NCBI GenBank assembly: GCA_020354625.1
Contig: CP070651.1
Span: forward strand, 2,488,835-2,538,134
DNA from: Trueperaceae bacterium
GTDB lineage: Bacteria > Deinococcota > Deinococci > Deinococcales > Trueperaceae
Direction of reading: 5' to 3'
DNA: 49,300 nucleotides
Numbering within the stretch: the first letter of the stretch is position 1; each line of letters begins with the position of its first letter. Below, in pieces: positions 35,084-44,938 of this stretch. A model generated the notes under the pieces. It did no database searches and was not told the DNA's origin. It saw nothing but the letters and a program-made list of their open reading frames with translations. The position numbers were made by a program, and so were the translations under genes.

Positions 35084-36397
35084 TCAGCCCTTCACGCCCC
35101 CGGCAGTGTATTGACCCGTAAGGGCTTCTTGGAAGCTGTAAAAGATCAGCAAGATCGGGAGGCTGCCCAGTACCGCGCTGGCCGCTAAGGCACCCCACTG
35201 GGTGTCGAAACGACCCGAGGAGAACTGTCTGAGGCCGATGCCCACCGTCCAGTGTTCCTGTCCGATCAAAATGGTGTTGGCGAGGATGAACTCGCTGTAG
35301 GTGCCGATGAATTGGAGCAAAAAGATAAAGAGCAGCATCGGCACGCTGATGGGCAGGATAATACGCCAAAATGCGCCCCACCTGGTGGCGCCGTCGACCA
35401 TGGCTGCTTCCTCGAGGCTCGGACTCACGGATTCGAGATACCCCTTGAAGATCCACGACGAGAAGGCGATGGCCGCTCCGGAGTATGCCAGGATCAGCCC
35501 TACGAAGGTGTTGAGGAGGTCGAGGTAGCTCATCAGGTAGAAGATCGCCACCAGGGCCATGAAGCTCGGAAACATCTGCACGAACACGAAGGTGAGCAGC
35601 GTCTGGTAGCGGCCTTCGAAGCGCATCCTGGCGAACGCGTAACCGGCAGTGGTGGACAAGAGCACGGCCAACAGCCCGGTGGTTCCCGATACGAGTAGCG
35701 TGTTTCTAATGTAGAGCACGATCATGCGCTCGCTGCTGGCGGGGATCTGTTCTCCGGCTCGATTTAGAGCGTAGAAATGCCCGGGTTGGATACTCAAGAC
35801 CAGAGCCACCAGGCAGAGGAAGATCCCCCAGGCCGAGAGTTGCTGGTAGCGCTCGAGCCGGTAGGGGTTGTCGACTCTTTTTCGCATCGCCCGCAACCCG
35901 AGGAGCGTCGAGAGTGCGAGGGTAGCGAGCACGATCAGACCCCATTGGTACGGATCGAGATGGGTGTCACTGAGTACCTTGGCGTACTGAACGAGCGAGA
36001 CCTCTGCCGGGTCGGGCAGCACGCCCGAGCGGACCAACAAGTTCCCTCCCTTGGGGGGGATGTTGGCCACGGAGTTGTTGCGGTTAAAAGAGACCGACAA
36101 CAAGTAGACCACTGGGTAGAAGACAAGTCCTATCACCAGCCAGATAAATAGATGGGTGCCCGCTGTAAGGGCGTATTGGCCGGCCCTGGCAGGTCGTCTG
36201 GCCCGACCGTAGAGGTACGCGCAAGAACTCAGCGCTGCAACCACGACACCGAAGCCGCCGAGGAACCGGATCCAGCCCCTGGGAATGACCAAAAAGAGTT
36301 CCTCGGTTACAGGGGGCGGGGTGGTGGCGACGAGGAGCGTAAGGAGGGTCGCCGCTGCAGCGACCACGCCGGCCATCGAGAGATAGTTGCGGTTCAC
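35084..36397 (-). CDS. malG: ABC maltooligosaccharide importer permease, MalG type
   Basis: This 437-residue permease starts at the GTG at 36397, which overlaps the malF stop by four bases and has AGGAG ahead. It is longer than the usual 280-300 residues. An extra 120 or so residues with two added hydrophobic segments lie between the first helices and the core RNTLLVSG. The EAA loop (SPSLEEAAMVDGATRWGAFWRIILP) that contacts the ATPase is intact. It acts with MalF and the binding protein. No malK-type ATPase lies near; a shared one elsewhere is likely. Confidence 0.88.
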   Translation of the reverse strand: MNRNYLSMAGVVAAAATLLTLLVATTPPPVTEELFLVIPRGWIRFLGGFGVVVAALSSCAYLYGRARRPARAGQYALTAGTHLFIWLVIGLVFYPVVYLLSVSFNRNNSVANIPPKGGNLLVRSGVLPDPAEVSLVQYAKVLSDTHLDPYQWGLIVLATLALSTLLGLRAMRKRVDNPYRLERYQQLSAWGIFLCLVALVLSIQPGHFYALNRAGEQIPASSERMIVLYIRNTLLVSGTTGLLAVLLSTTAGYAFARMRFEGRYQTLLTFVFVQMFPSFMALVAIFYLMSYLDLLNTFVGLILAYSGAAIAFSSWIFKGYLESVSPSLEEAAMVDGATRWGAFWRIILPISVPMLLFIFLLQFIGTYSEFILANTILIGQEHWTVGIGLRQFSSGRFDTQWGALAASAVLGSLPILLIFYSFQEALTGQYTAGGVKG

Positions 36398-38010
36398 GTG
36401 TTCGGCTCCTCTCTTAGCGCTCCCGTGACCCTGAAGTTGACGAGGCTCACCGCTACGGTGATCACGAAAATGACGATCGAGATAGCCGAACCCAATCCGT
36501 AGGCGAGACCGCCTTGAGAGCGAAAGGCTTCGTTGTAGGCCCAGCTGATGAGGATATCGGTCCCACGGGCGGTGGAGGTTCCCCACGAAACCGGCGGCCC
36601 GCCGTCGGTTAGCAAGAAGATTACGTTGAAATTGTTGAAGTTGAAGGCGAAGCCCGTGAGCGTGATGGGGATGAGCGCCGTTCGCAAGAGCGGTGCGGTT
36701 ACGCCCCAGAAGCTCTGCCAGGCGTTGGCCCCGTCGATCTTGGCGGCTTCGTAGAGTTCGCGGGGTATGGCCGAGAGCGCTCCCAGGGTGGCGGTCATCA
36801 TAAACGGAAGACCCAACCAGAGGTTCACCAGCAGCACCGCGGCGCGGGCCGGCCACATCTCTCCCAGCCAGTTGATCGGCGTGTCGGTGACGTCGAAGAG
36901 CATCAGCAGCCGGTTGACGGCACCGAAGTTCTGGTTCAAAAAGCCCCGCCACACCTGGAGGGTGATGATGTTGGGAAGCGCCCAGGGAACGATGAGGAGC
37001 GTTCGATATAGCGCTTTGAAGCGGAGGTCTGGGTTGTTTAGTAGTACCGCCAGAAAGACGCCCGCGACGGTGTTGACGATCACGGTGGTGACGGCAAAGA
37101 GTACATTCCAGGTGAAGATGGGGATGAGCGCACTGGTCGCTTGCCGCAAGATGGTCCTGAAGTTGCCTGTACCCACCCAGCCGAAGTCGTTGTAGCGGGC
37201 GATCGCTTCGACCTCAAAACTGTCTGGCAGGGGAGAGTTCAGAGTGATCTCGGCTCCCTCATCGCGCAACATGGTGCGGGTCACAGCGTCGCGATCGAGC
37301 CGCAAGGTGGTGCGCTCCAAGTCGGGAGGGAACGGGGGGGCGCGCTCGAGCATTAGCGTAGCGCCGTCGGCGGCCACCACGTCGGTTTCGAAGCCGAACC
37401 CGAGATCCGGTAGGTAGAGCTCCACACCCAAAACGCTGCGACCGGCTGGTGCTGGCTCCTCTAGAGTCAGCGTGGTGCCATCGAGATGCGTGGCCGTAGT
37501 AGGGTGGTTTCCCGAGGCGTAGAGGAGTGTCCGCACACCGCTGCAGCCGTTGCGCAGGTCGGCGCAGTCGAAATTGCGCACGTTTTCGATGGTCAGAACC
37601 ACGCCATCGACCTCGAGAACCCGTGTTTCGCTTTTGATGTTGAGCTCACCGTTACGCGTTCCCGCGTAGTCGGTGAAGGCGAGTACGAAGGTCATGATTA
37701 CCGGAAAGAAGGTAAAGGTGAAGAGGAATACGATCGCTGGTAACACGTAGTACCAGGGCATGATCCAGTCGAACGCCCGCGCGATCCATCTGAGGATCAG
37801 CACCAACGACACCAGAGCGAATACCAGACTCGTGTAGACCGGCGCGGTCGGAACGACCAGTCTCAGTACGAGAAACCCAACAGCTCCCATCAGGCTGGCG
37901 CTTGCGAGCGCCGCGAAGAGGAGGAGCAGCGAACGCCACAGGCTCACGCCGGTACTTTTCGCCCTCGGCAAGAACTCTTTGGCGTCACGAGAGAGGTCGA
38001 TCGCCTTCAC
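36394..38010 (-). CDS. malF: ABC maltooligosaccharide importer permease, MalF type
   Basis: This is a 538-residue permease. The GTG at 38010 follows GAGGAG immediately, so a start a little downstream is possible. It has a large periplasmic loop (about residues 145-305) after the third helix group, like the P2 loop of MalF, which contacts the binding protein. The EAA loop PRELYEAAKIDGANAWQSFWGV is present. It is followed by malG with a four-base overlap. Homodimerisation is unlikely because MalG provides the partner. Confidence 0.88.
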   Translation of the reverse strand: MKAIDLSRDAKEFLPRAKSTGVSLWRSLLLLFAALASASLMGAVGFLVLRLVVPTAPVYTSLVFALVSLVLILRWIARAFDWIMPWYYVLPAIVFLFTFTFFPVIMTFVLAFTDYAGTRNGELNIKSETRVLEVDGVVLTIENVRNFDCADLRNGCSGVRTLLYASGNHPTTATHLDGTTLTLEEPAPAGRSVLGVELYLPDLGFGFETDVVAADGATLMLERAPPFPPDLERTTLRLDRDAVTRTMLRDEGAEITLNSPLPDSFEVEAIARYNDFGWVGTGNFRTILRQATSALIPIFTWNVLFAVTTVIVNTVAGVFLAVLLNNPDLRFKALYRTLLIVPWALPNIITLQVWRGFLNQNFGAVNRLLMLFDVTDTPINWLGEMWPARAAVLLVNLWLGLPFMMTATLGALSAIPRELYEAAKIDGANAWQSFWGVTAPLLRTALIPITLTGFAFNFNNFNVIFLLTDGGPPVSWGTSTARGTDILISWAYNEAFRSQGGLAYGLGSAISIVIFVITVAVSLVNFRVTGALREEPNT

Positions 38011-38025
38011 CTCCTCATAGTGAAG

Positions 38026-38052
38026 TGTCCAGAGGCTTGATGCCTCTGGACA
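38026..38052 (-). terminator. Stem-loop between malE and malF
   Basis: TGTCCAGAGG pairs exactly with CCTCTGGACA (10 bp, seven-base loop) in the 70 bases after the malE stop. There is no T-run, so it is more likely to protect the malE message than to stop transcription; E. coli malE-malF has a hairpin at the same place. Confidence 0.6.
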
Positions 38053-38080
38053 GAAACGTGGCGTTTCAGATTCTAAGCGA

Positions 38081-39271
38081 TCAGTTCCCCAAGATCTCCG
38101 ATGCCGCCTGTGTGAGGCTGCCGGCCACATCGCTGTCGGCCGATTCGAGGATGACCGTCAGTGCCGTCCCCATGGGGCCCCACACAGAACCCATTTCGGG
38201 GATGTTCGGCATCGGCTCGGCGTTCAGAAGCGCCTGCCCAAAGCCGGCGATGACGGGATCGTCATTCACTTGAGCGAGGGCGCTTCCCGAAGCGGGGATA
38301 CGGCCCGAGAGCTGGGCCAAACTCACCTGCGCCGCTGGGCGGGCCAACCACTTGGTGAAGTTGGCTGCGTCGGCCCGGTTTTTGCTAAAGGGGTTCAGAA
38401 CCACACCCTGCACACCCATGAAGCCACTGAAAGGAGTGCCGTCCGCTAGGGGTGGGATCGGCATAACCTTCAAGTTGGTGATGCCGGCGTTGCGGAAGTT
38501 TTCGATCTCCCAGGGACCGTTGTAGGTCATGGCGAGTGCACCTTCGCTGAAGAGTCCCGTGACGGTAGGATAGTCGGTCCCTGCAGGGATCAAGCCCAAT
38601 TCGTGCCTGAGCGCCTTGATCGCTTCCCCACCACGAATGGCGCCCTCGTTGGCCAGGCCGAGCTCGGCCGGATCGAGGTCGCCTTGGGCATCACGGCCGA
38701 ATACGAATCCGCCGAAGGTATGGAGCCAGTTGTAGGAAAAATAGAAGTTGGCGCTGTCGTACATGAATCCGAAGCTGTCCCCCGAGGTGAGTTCCTGGGC
38801 GACTGCGAGCAGTTCCTCATAGGTGGCCGGCGCTTCGGGGACCAAGTCGGCGTTGACGATGAGAGCCGGGCCCTCGACGTACATCGGCAGGGCGAAGAGT
38901 TTGCCGCCTATGGTGAATCCGACGCGAGCCTGTTCGCTCAGGTCCTTCAAGAAGTCTGCGGTGGCGAAGCTGGTCATGTTGGCCGCCACGCCGGCTGCGG
39001 CCAACTCCCCGATGCGGTCGTGGGGCACGCCCACCAACAGGTCACCCGCTTCGCCTGCAGGCGCGCTGAGCAACCAGTCGGGTTGGGCCTGGGCAAAGTC
39101 GACCCTTACGATCTCGACCGGCACCCCGAAGGCCTCTGTGAAGGCCGCAGTTTCGTTTTGGAACCACTCTAAAGTTAGATCGCGCCAGGTGGTCCAGACG
39201 GTGAGCCCTTGCCCAAACGCCAGGCCCAAGCCGGCAAACAGTGTGACGAGAACGATCAGATACTTTTTCAA
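38081..39271 (-). CDS. malE: Maltooligosaccharide-binding protein, MalE type
   Basis: This is a 396-residue exported protein with a TTG start (39271), GGGAGAG about nine bases upstream, and a signal peptide ending LAFGQ. The mature protein has type 1 extracellular-binding features: LTVWTTWRDLTLEWFQNE, then GKLFALPMYVEGPALIVNADLV, then GALAMTYNGPWEIENFR and the final ANFTKWLARPAAQ. It binds malto-oligosaccharides or related glucans and hands them to MalF-MalG; the exact sugar is not proven. Confidence 0.88.
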   Translation of the reverse strand: MKKYLIVLVTLFAGLGLAFGQGLTVWTTWRDLTLEWFQNETAAFTEAFGVPVEIVRVDFAQAQPDWLLSAPAGEAGDLLVGVPHDRIGELAAAGVAANMTSFATADFLKDLSEQARVGFTIGGKLFALPMYVEGPALIVNADLVPEAPATYEELLAVAQELTSGDSFGFMYDSANFYFSYNWLHTFGGFVFGRDAQGDLDPAELGLANEGAIRGGEAIKALRHELGLIPAGTDYPTVTGLFSEGALAMTYNGPWEIENFRNAGITNLKVMPIPPLADGTPFSGFMGVQGVVLNPFSKNRADAANFTKWLARPAAQVSLAQLSGRIPASGSALAQVNDDPVIAGFGQALLNAEPMPNIPEMGSVWGPMGTALTVILESADSDVAGSLTQAASEILGN

Positions 39272-39398
39272 GATGGTACTCTCCCTTCTCTGTAGAGGAC
39301 CGATTCTGTGGACACCGACTTCATCGGTTTGTGACAGGCGAATCCTCTGGAAAGCGGCGCATGTGCACCGTCAGTCTACCTGCCAGTACAACAGGTGT

Positions 39399-40538
39399 CT
39401 ACGTGTCCATCTTACGTTTCGGCGTTTGCACGGCCCTCGCCTGGTAGCGACCGTCATCGTGCTTCTGCAGGTACCCTTTGAGTGAGAGGGTGGCGAGTTG
39501 GCCTGCGAGCACGTGTGGGGGCATTCCTGTCGACTCGAGCAGGAGATCTAAGGGCACGCAACCGAGGTTTCGCAGCGAGACGAGGACGCGGTGTTCAGCG
39601 TCGGTCAGATCATCGGCCTCGGCCTCGGCCACTATGTGTGGCGACCAGCTGAGCTCGTCGAATACGTCGTTGGCTTTCGCCACGAGCGCGGCCCCGTCAC
39701 GCAGGAGCGAAAGGCAGCCCACGGCGCGCGGATCGCCTGCCCGGCCCGGTACCGCCATCACCGGACGCCCCTCTTCCATGGCGTACTCGGCTGTGATAAG
39801 GGCGCCGGAGTGCTCCGAGGCCTCCACGACCAAAACGCCGTGACAGAGACCGTTCAGAATGCGGTTTCTGGCGGGGAAGTGGTGACGCAAGGGCCGGGTG
39901 CCCAGGGGGTACTCGCTAACGAGTGCACCGCCAGACGCGATGATCTCGCTCGCCAGCTCTCGATTCTTGGCCGGATAGACCTGGTCGAGTCCGTTGGCGA
40001 GAACCGCGATAGTGGTGCCGCCGCTCGCTTCCAAAGCTCCCCGGTGCGCGGCGCTGTCGATGCCGAGCGCCAAGCCCGAGACCACCAAGGCACCGTTCGA
40101 CGCGACTTCGCGAGCGATTGATGCCGCTTGTGCCAGCCCGTAGGGACTGGCGTTTCGCGTGCCGACGATCGCCAGAGCGAGAGATGGCTCCACGTTTTGA
40201 TCCTTTCGCCATGGCCACGATCCCCGGAGATAGAGGACCAGGGGTGGATCGTAGATCGTTCGCAAACCGTCAGGGTAGCATGGGCTACCCCAGGGGATGA
40301 TGTCGACGCCGGCTTCCTTGGTGAGGCGTACTTCGCGTTTGACGCGCTCTACGGTTTGGCGCGATCGGAGCAGATCGACCAACTCCCTTTTGATCCCAGG
40401 GACCCGTCGAAGTAGGGCGTCGCTGGCCGCCAAGACGTCCTCGGGACTGCCGAACCGTTCGAGGAGGCCCCGGGTCTTGCGTGGTCCCAAACCCGGTGTC
40501 AGTGCCAGAGAGAGGGCAGCGTGAGGATCGGTGTCCAT
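39399..40538 (-). CDS. dprA: DNA processing protein DprA
   Basis: This is a 379-residue protein. An N-terminal helical region (LTPGLGPRKTRGLLERFG) resembles a SAM-like fold. The Rossmann-like DprA core follows, with IVGTRNASPYG, SGLALGIDSAAHRGAL, FPARNRILNGL and SGALITAEYAM. A C-terminal winged-helix domain is suggested by LTDAEHRVLVSLRNLGCVPLDLLLEST. DprA loads RecA on incoming single-stranded DNA in natural transformation. It lies 58 bases after cysS. Confidence 0.93.
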   Translation of the reverse strand: MDTDPHAALSLALTPGLGPRKTRGLLERFGSPEDVLAASDALLRRVPGIKRELVDLLRSRQTVERVKREVRLTKEAGVDIIPWGSPCYPDGLRTIYDPPLVLYLRGSWPWRKDQNVEPSLALAIVGTRNASPYGLAQAASIAREVASNGALVVSGLALGIDSAAHRGALEASGGTTIAVLANGLDQVYPAKNRELASEIIASGGALVSEYPLGTRPLRHHFPARNRILNGLCHGVLVVEASEHSGALITAEYAMEEGRPVMAVPGRAGDPRAVGCLSLLRDGAALVAKANDVFDELSWSPHIVAEAEADDLTDAEHRVLVSLRNLGCVPLDLLLESTGMPPHVLAGQLATLSLKGYLQKHDDGRYQARAVQTPKRKMDT

Positions 40539-40596
40539 AGCCTATCCCCAGCGTAGGGCAGGCTTTTTTATGAGCCTCTAGGTTCTCGGCAGAGGC

Positions 40597-42048
40597 CTAT
40601 TCTGTCGGTGCGGGGGTCGCCCTCAACTTCCAACGGCTCCCTTCAGCCGTGTCCTCTACGACCACGCCGTGCGTCGCCAAGCGCTCCCTGATCGCATCTG
40701 CAGCAGAAAAATCACGACGGAGTCGTGCTGCGTGCCGTTGTTCCAAAAGCATGGTGATCAAGCCGTCTACCAAGCCTTCATCCGCTTGGGTGTCAGCCGA
40801 TCGATCGCTCCGTGCCACCCCAAGAACGTCCACAAGGTGGTGTGCAAAAAACGCCTTTCCCGCCGTAGCGAAGCCCGGTTCCGCGCCGAGTTCGAGCCGG
40901 CGGTGGACCTCACGAACGGCATCGAAAAGGACCGCGATCGCCTTCGGCGTGTTGAGATCGTCGTTCATGGCGGCAGCGAAATCGCGTCGAAAGGCTGCGA
41001 AGATCTGGTGGTCGCCTTCGCTTTCGTCGTCGTTTCGCGTTAGCTCGCTGAAGGCGTCGACCAGCCGCTGTAACCCCTGCGATGAGCTTTTCAAACTCTC
41101 CTCACTGAAGTCCGAGACGCTCCGGTAGTGTGATCTGAGCAAGTGGAACCTCACCGCAAGCGGGTCGTAGCGTGAAAAGAGCGCCTCTAAGGTAACAAAG
41201 TGATCTTTGGACTTGGCCATCTTCTCGCCCTCGAGCGTCAACATGTTCCAGTGGATCCAGGTATTGGCAAAGGGCATACCTGCGGCCCGCGCCTGGGCTA
41301 ATTCGCACTCGTGGTGTGGGAAGATGAGGTCCAACCCACCCCCGTGTATATCGAAGCGATCGCCGAGGTATTTGGTGCTCATCACCGAGCACTCGAGGTG
41401 CCAACCTGGAAACCCTTCCCCCCAGGGGCTCGGCCAGCGCATGATGTGTTGGGGTTCTGCCTCTTTCCAGAGAGCGAAGTCGCGCGGGTCGTCCTTTTCG
41501 TCGCGCACTTCGATGCGGGTCCCCTCGACGAGATCGTCGGGGTTGCGCCCGGAGAGCTCACCATAAGGCTCATACGCAGACACGTCGAAATAGACGCTGC
41601 CGCCACGCCGGTAAGCGAGACCGAGTTCCAAAAGCCGCTCGGTCAGCGCGATCTGCTCGGTGATGTGCCCCGTGGCACGCGGTACGATGCTCGGCCTCCG
41701 TACGTTGAGGCGATCGGTGGCATCGAAGTAGGCCCAGAAGTACTTCTCGGCCACCTCCATCGGCTCGAGCCTCTCTAGAGCCGCGCGGCGCAGCAATTTG
41801 TCCTCACCCGCATCCATATCGTCTGTCAGGTGCCCCACGTCGGTAATGTTGGAGACGAGGCGAACAGCGTATCCTTCGCTCTCGAGCCAGCGTCTCAAGA
41901 CATCGAACACGACGGGGCCGCGTGCGTGTCCCAAATGTGGCTCCGAGTAGACCGTGGGACCACAAAAATACATGCCGACTCGCCCCGGGCTAATGGGCTC
42001 GAACGGTTCTTTGCGGCGTGTCAAACTGTTGTAAAGGACGAGCGACAT
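40597..42048 (-). CDS. cysS: Cysteinyl-tRNA synthetase
   Basis: This 483-residue class I synthetase has the zinc-site FCGPTVY, the HIGH signature as HLGHARG, the zinc-binding WHLECSVMS and HHECELAQ, and the signature KMAKS (residues near 270), where the usual KMSKS has alanine for serine. It attaches cysteine to tRNA-Cys. The C-terminal DALR-type anticodon domain follows. The ATG is preceded by GAGGAG and lies divergent to the YigZ gene. Confidence 0.95.
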   Translation of the reverse strand: MSLVLYNSLTRRKEPFEPISPGRVGMYFCGPTVYSEPHLGHARGPVVFDVLRRWLESEGYAVRLVSNITDVGHLTDDMDAGEDKLLRRAALERLEPMEVAEKYFWAYFDATDRLNVRRPSIVPRATGHITEQIALTERLLELGLAYRRGGSVYFDVSAYEPYGELSGRNPDDLVEGTRIEVRDEKDDPRDFALWKEAEPQHIMRWPSPWGEGFPGWHLECSVMSTKYLGDRFDIHGGGLDLIFPHHECELAQARAAGMPFANTWIHWNMLTLEGEKMAKSKDHFVTLEALFSRYDPLAVRFHLLRSHYRSVSDFSEESLKSSSQGLQRLVDAFSELTRNDDESEGDHQIFAAFRRDFAAAMNDDLNTPKAIAVLFDAVREVHRRLELGAEPGFATAGKAFFAHHLVDVLGVARSDRSADTQADEGLVDGLITMLLEQRHAARLRRDFSAADAIRERLATHGVVVEDTAEGSRWKLRATPAPTE

Positions 42049-42244
42049 AGGGTTCTCCTCAGGTGATGGATCTCATTGGGCGAGCTCTCCGGAAGATCTC
42101 AGCGGAGCGCAGCGGGCACGGCACCTAATGGGAAAACACGACATCGGCACACGAAATGGTGCGTCCTCATGCCCCGAGTGTATCACGTTGCCCACGTTGT
42201 GGGTGGGGTGGAAAGCCCACATCAGAGGTAAGGTAGAATCGACG

Positions 42245-42859
42245 ATGGTGACGTATCAAACGGTTTCCCGGAAGGTCGTTCGAGAGGAGTCGATCAAGGC
42301 CTCTCGCTTTATCGGCGTAGTTCAACCCCTCGGCACGATCGAGGAGTATGCCGGACTGATCGACACCCAAAGGCGGGCCCATCCCGGTGCAAACCACACC
42401 TGTTGGGCCTACCGGTATGGTAGCGAAATGCGCTTTTCAGATGATGGAGAACCGGGTGGAACGGCGGGCAGGCCCATGCTCGAGGTCGTGCTCAAACGGG
42501 ACCTCGATCGGGTGTTGGTTATGGTGACACGTTACTTCGGCGGTACCAAGCTCGGGGCTGGAGGTCTGGTGCGGGCCTACAGCGGAACGGTTGCCAAGGC
42601 CCTCGACCAAGCCGGCGTCACTCTGGTCGAGCCCTACCGAACAGCTACGCTCATGGTCCCTTTTCAGATCAGTGATCCGGTACTCCGCTTCTTGGCTCGG
42701 TGGCCACACCTTCGGCACACTGGGCCGAGCTATACGGCCGATGGCTTGGTGATCGAGGTGAGTTTCAAAGAGGCCGATTTGAATCGTCTTGCAAGTGAAA
42801 TCCGAGAGCTCACCCGCGGCCGCGTCGTCTTGAGACCGGAGACCGAGACCGAATCTTAA
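42245..42859 (+). CDS. YigZ/IMPACT family protein
   Basis: This is a 204-residue protein from the ATG at 42245; an upstream frame from 42128 is rejected because homologs start near VSRKVVREESIKASRFIG. The conserved core is present: HTCWAYRYG, FSDDGEPGGTAGRPML and VTRYFGGTKLGAGGLVRAYSG. A ferredoxin-like C-terminal domain follows. The eukaryotic homolog IMPACT inhibits GCN2 signalling; the bacterial role is not known, possibly translation-linked. It is divergent from cysS. Confidence 0.85.
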   Translation: MVTYQTVSRKVVREESIKASRFIGVVQPLGTIEEYAGLIDTQRRAHPGANHTCWAYRYGSEMRFSDDGEPGGTAGRPMLEVVLKRDLDRVLVMVTRYFGGTKLGAGGLVRAYSGTVAKALDQAGVTLVEPYRTATLMVPFQISDPVLRFLARWPHLRHTGPSYTADGLVIEVSFKEADLNRLASEIRELTRGRVVLRPETETES

Positions 42860-42958
42860 GACATGCTGAAGCCGGTCTTCACCGATCGCGTGCTGCCACG
42901 TGCGACGATGATGAAAAGGGGTGAGCGCGCCGCGTCACCACCGCAAGACTGTGAGAGG

Positions 42959-43582
42959 ATGCGATCGACTGTGAACCTACCGAGAAGATTCCTCGTTGTG
43001 ATAGCCCTGGTTTCGGCTCCCCTCGGTTTGTGGGGTTGTGTCCCTGGTACCACCCCGGTTGATGAACGTCCCAAGATAGCTGTCATCAACGGGCCTACAG
43101 GAGAGCGATTTATCGGTCTCGCCACGGCCTTCGAATCCGAGGCGCTCTCCTACGGCCTCCCGAACTTCCAATTTGTTTCGGCCTCGCGTCTCCGCTTTCG
43201 TGAGGTAAGAATCGACTTCACGGCTGCGCGTGCTGCCAGGCAGGCGGCCTTGCTCGCCGGCTCGTTCGGTGCCGAGTTGGCGGTCCTTGTCGGTGCTCCG
43301 GTCATGGAGCGAGAGATCGAGCCCCCCGAAACCTCGGATGCGGGGACGCGCTGGGTAGAGTCGGCGCTCCGAGTTCGCGTCGTCGTCATCGATGTCGACT
43401 CTGCCGCGGTGGTTCATACCGCTTCGTCCCAAACCTACGTGGGAGAGCGTTTCGAAGATGCCACAGAACCCGTTGTGCGCGTGCAGGATGACCCAACCCT
43501 GCTCGAGCTTCAAGCGTTCGCTGTATCCGAGCTCGTACCGGGGGTGCTCTCTGTGCTCACTGAGCGTAGCAGAGGCCGGTAA
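42959..43582 (+). CDS. Lipoprotein of unknown function
   Basis: This is a 207-residue lipoprotein. The lipobox LWGC gives Cys27 as the lipid anchor. The mature part has an alternating hydrophobic pattern typical of an alpha/beta domain (IAVINGPTGERFIGLATAFESEA, then ELAVLVGAPV). GAGAGG abuts the ATG, so the true start may be at 42959 or the GTG four codons later. It is convergent with the acidic protein gene. No family is recognised. Confidence 0.6.
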   Translation: MRSTVNLPRRFLVVIALVSAPLGLWGCVPGTTPVDERPKIAVINGPTGERFIGLATAFESEALSYGLPNFQFVSASRLRFREVRIDFTAARAARQAALLAGSFGAELAVLVGAPVMEREIEPPETSDAGTRWVESALRVRVVVIDVDSAAVVHTASSQTYVGERFEDATEPVVRVQDDPTLLELQAFAVSELVPGVLSVLTERSRGR

Positions 43583-43585
43583 TCG

Positions 43586-44938
43586 CTACCGGAAGTAGTT
43601 TCGTATGATCTCTTGGTAGTCGACCGGGATGTCTCCTTCCGTCACCGCTTTTTCGATCGCGCTCTGGAAAGATCCGGGGGAACTGCCCAAAGGGATCTCC
43701 ACCTGGTCTGAGCCGGGCAGCCGCACGGCACCCCCAGAGGTTTGTGGTCCAAAGCCGAGTCGACCGGGCAAGAACTCGAAGTCGCCGCCGGCTTGTTCAC
43801 TCGGTGCGTCGATCGGTCTCTCGCCCGAAGGGGCATTGCCCGCAGCGTCACTGAACCCTTGTTCTTCAAACTCGTCAGGGCCACTTCCGGAGCTTCCCTG
43901 CTCTCCTTCCCCTTCGCTCGAATCAGCTTGTGGGATCTCGGCTTCACCAGGGCCACTCTGCGAGCCCTCTTCGGCAGACTCGCCTTCCCCGGCCGTCTCA
44001 CCTTCACCTTCTGTGCCCTCGCCCTCCTCGCCACCGAGTTCGTTTGCTGCGGTTTCTGAGGACCCTGTCTCGCTCTCTCCCGTGCCCTCCCTCGTTTCAC
44101 CTGCGCCTCGATCGGTCGGTGCCTGGTCCTCTTCTGCCTGCTCGTCTCCAGGACGCATGCGGAGATTCGATGGGGCTTGGCGATCGGAGGGCGGCACTTC
44201 ATCCGGCTGCCTCTCCCTGAGATTTGCCAAAAAGCGGTTCAAGGTTTCCTGCTCGCTCACGAACTCGGTGGGCGCTGCATCGCTCTCTCCCTCGGCAGTC
44301 CCCGCCTCCCCACCTTGATCCGATCCCGGTTGGCTGACCCGTTCCGTTTCGGGGCGTTCGGAGCTCACGGGCTCGGCTCGATCGGCAAACGCCTCGGGGT
44401 CTTCTTCAGCCTCGACAGTCGAAGTGCCTTCTTGCGTTGGAGCGCTGAAGGGTGCGCCCGGCATCGAACCGAAGCGAGAGCTCCCGAGCCGTACTGCCGG
44501 GAGGAGGAGGAGGCCGATGCTGATAGCCAACACGGGTAACCACCAAGCGGGTGTCGGTGGTGGCGTCACGTGTCTTGTGGAAGCGAAGGCGCGTCGGCGC
44601 ACCGCTTCCAAAAACCCGTAGCGATCCTCGTCCTCGCCCTTTTCGAGCGCGGTGTGGTAGCTGAGCCCGGCTTCCTTTGCAATCCATTCGAGTGCCCACT
44701 TCGAATAACTCGCCAACGGGGTGAACAAACCGAGTACGAAGCCGACGAAGACTATCCCTGCGTGTACTGGCAGCGTGCTCCCTGAGAGCCACGCCACCAC
44801 CGAGCCGAGCAGCGCCAGAACGCTCGAAATAGAGAGGCGCCGGTGCCAGATACGACGTCGAGCCAGCTGCTTGTGGAGTTCTAGGTCGAGGATTGCCTCT
44901 TGTGGCACGGGCTGCTGGCGGCGGCTGGGACCGATCAT
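43586..44938 (-). CDS. Membrane protein with long acidic low-complexity region
   Basis: This is a 450-residue protein. Three membrane helices occur in the first about 150 residues (around 37-55, 58-75 and 131-148). From about 165 to 400 the chain is rich in Glu, Gly, Ser and Gln (GEEGEGTEGEGETAGEG and similar) and must be largely disordered. The last about 50 residues (VTEGDIPVDYQEIIRNYFR) are ordered and may be a docking tail. Its ATG overlaps the upstream stop by four bases (ATGA). The function is unknown; the downstream position in a MoxR/BatA-like operon would suit such proteins, but no ATPase is present. Confidence 0.7.
   Translation of the reverse strand: MIGPSRRQQPVPQEAILDLELHKQLARRRIWHRRLSISSVLALLGSVVAWLSGSTLPVHAGIVFVGFVLGLFTPLASYSKWALEWIAKEAGLSYHTALEKGEDEDRYGFLEAVRRRAFASTRHVTPPPTPAWWLPVLAISIGLLLLPAVRLGSSRFGSMPGAPFSAPTQEGTSTVEAEEDPEAFADRAEPVSSERPETERVSQPGSDQGGEAGTAEGESDAAPTEFVSEQETLNRFLANLRERQPDEVPPSDRQAPSNLRMRPGDEQAEEDQAPTDRGAGETREGTGESETGSSETAANELGGEEGEGTEGEGETAGEGESAEEGSQSGPGEAEIPQADSSEGEGEQGSSGSGPDEFEEQGFSDAAGNAPSGERPIDAPSEQAGGDFEFLPGRLGFGPQTSGGAVRLPGSDQVEIPLGSSPGSFQSAIEKAVTEGDIPVDYQEIIRNYFR

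Noticed and set aside
35084-36952. A single long reading frame that would extend malG by over 180 residues
   Set aside because: The extra part is an antisense-like frame over malF; GTG at 36397 with AGGAG and a four-base overlap with malF is the clear start.
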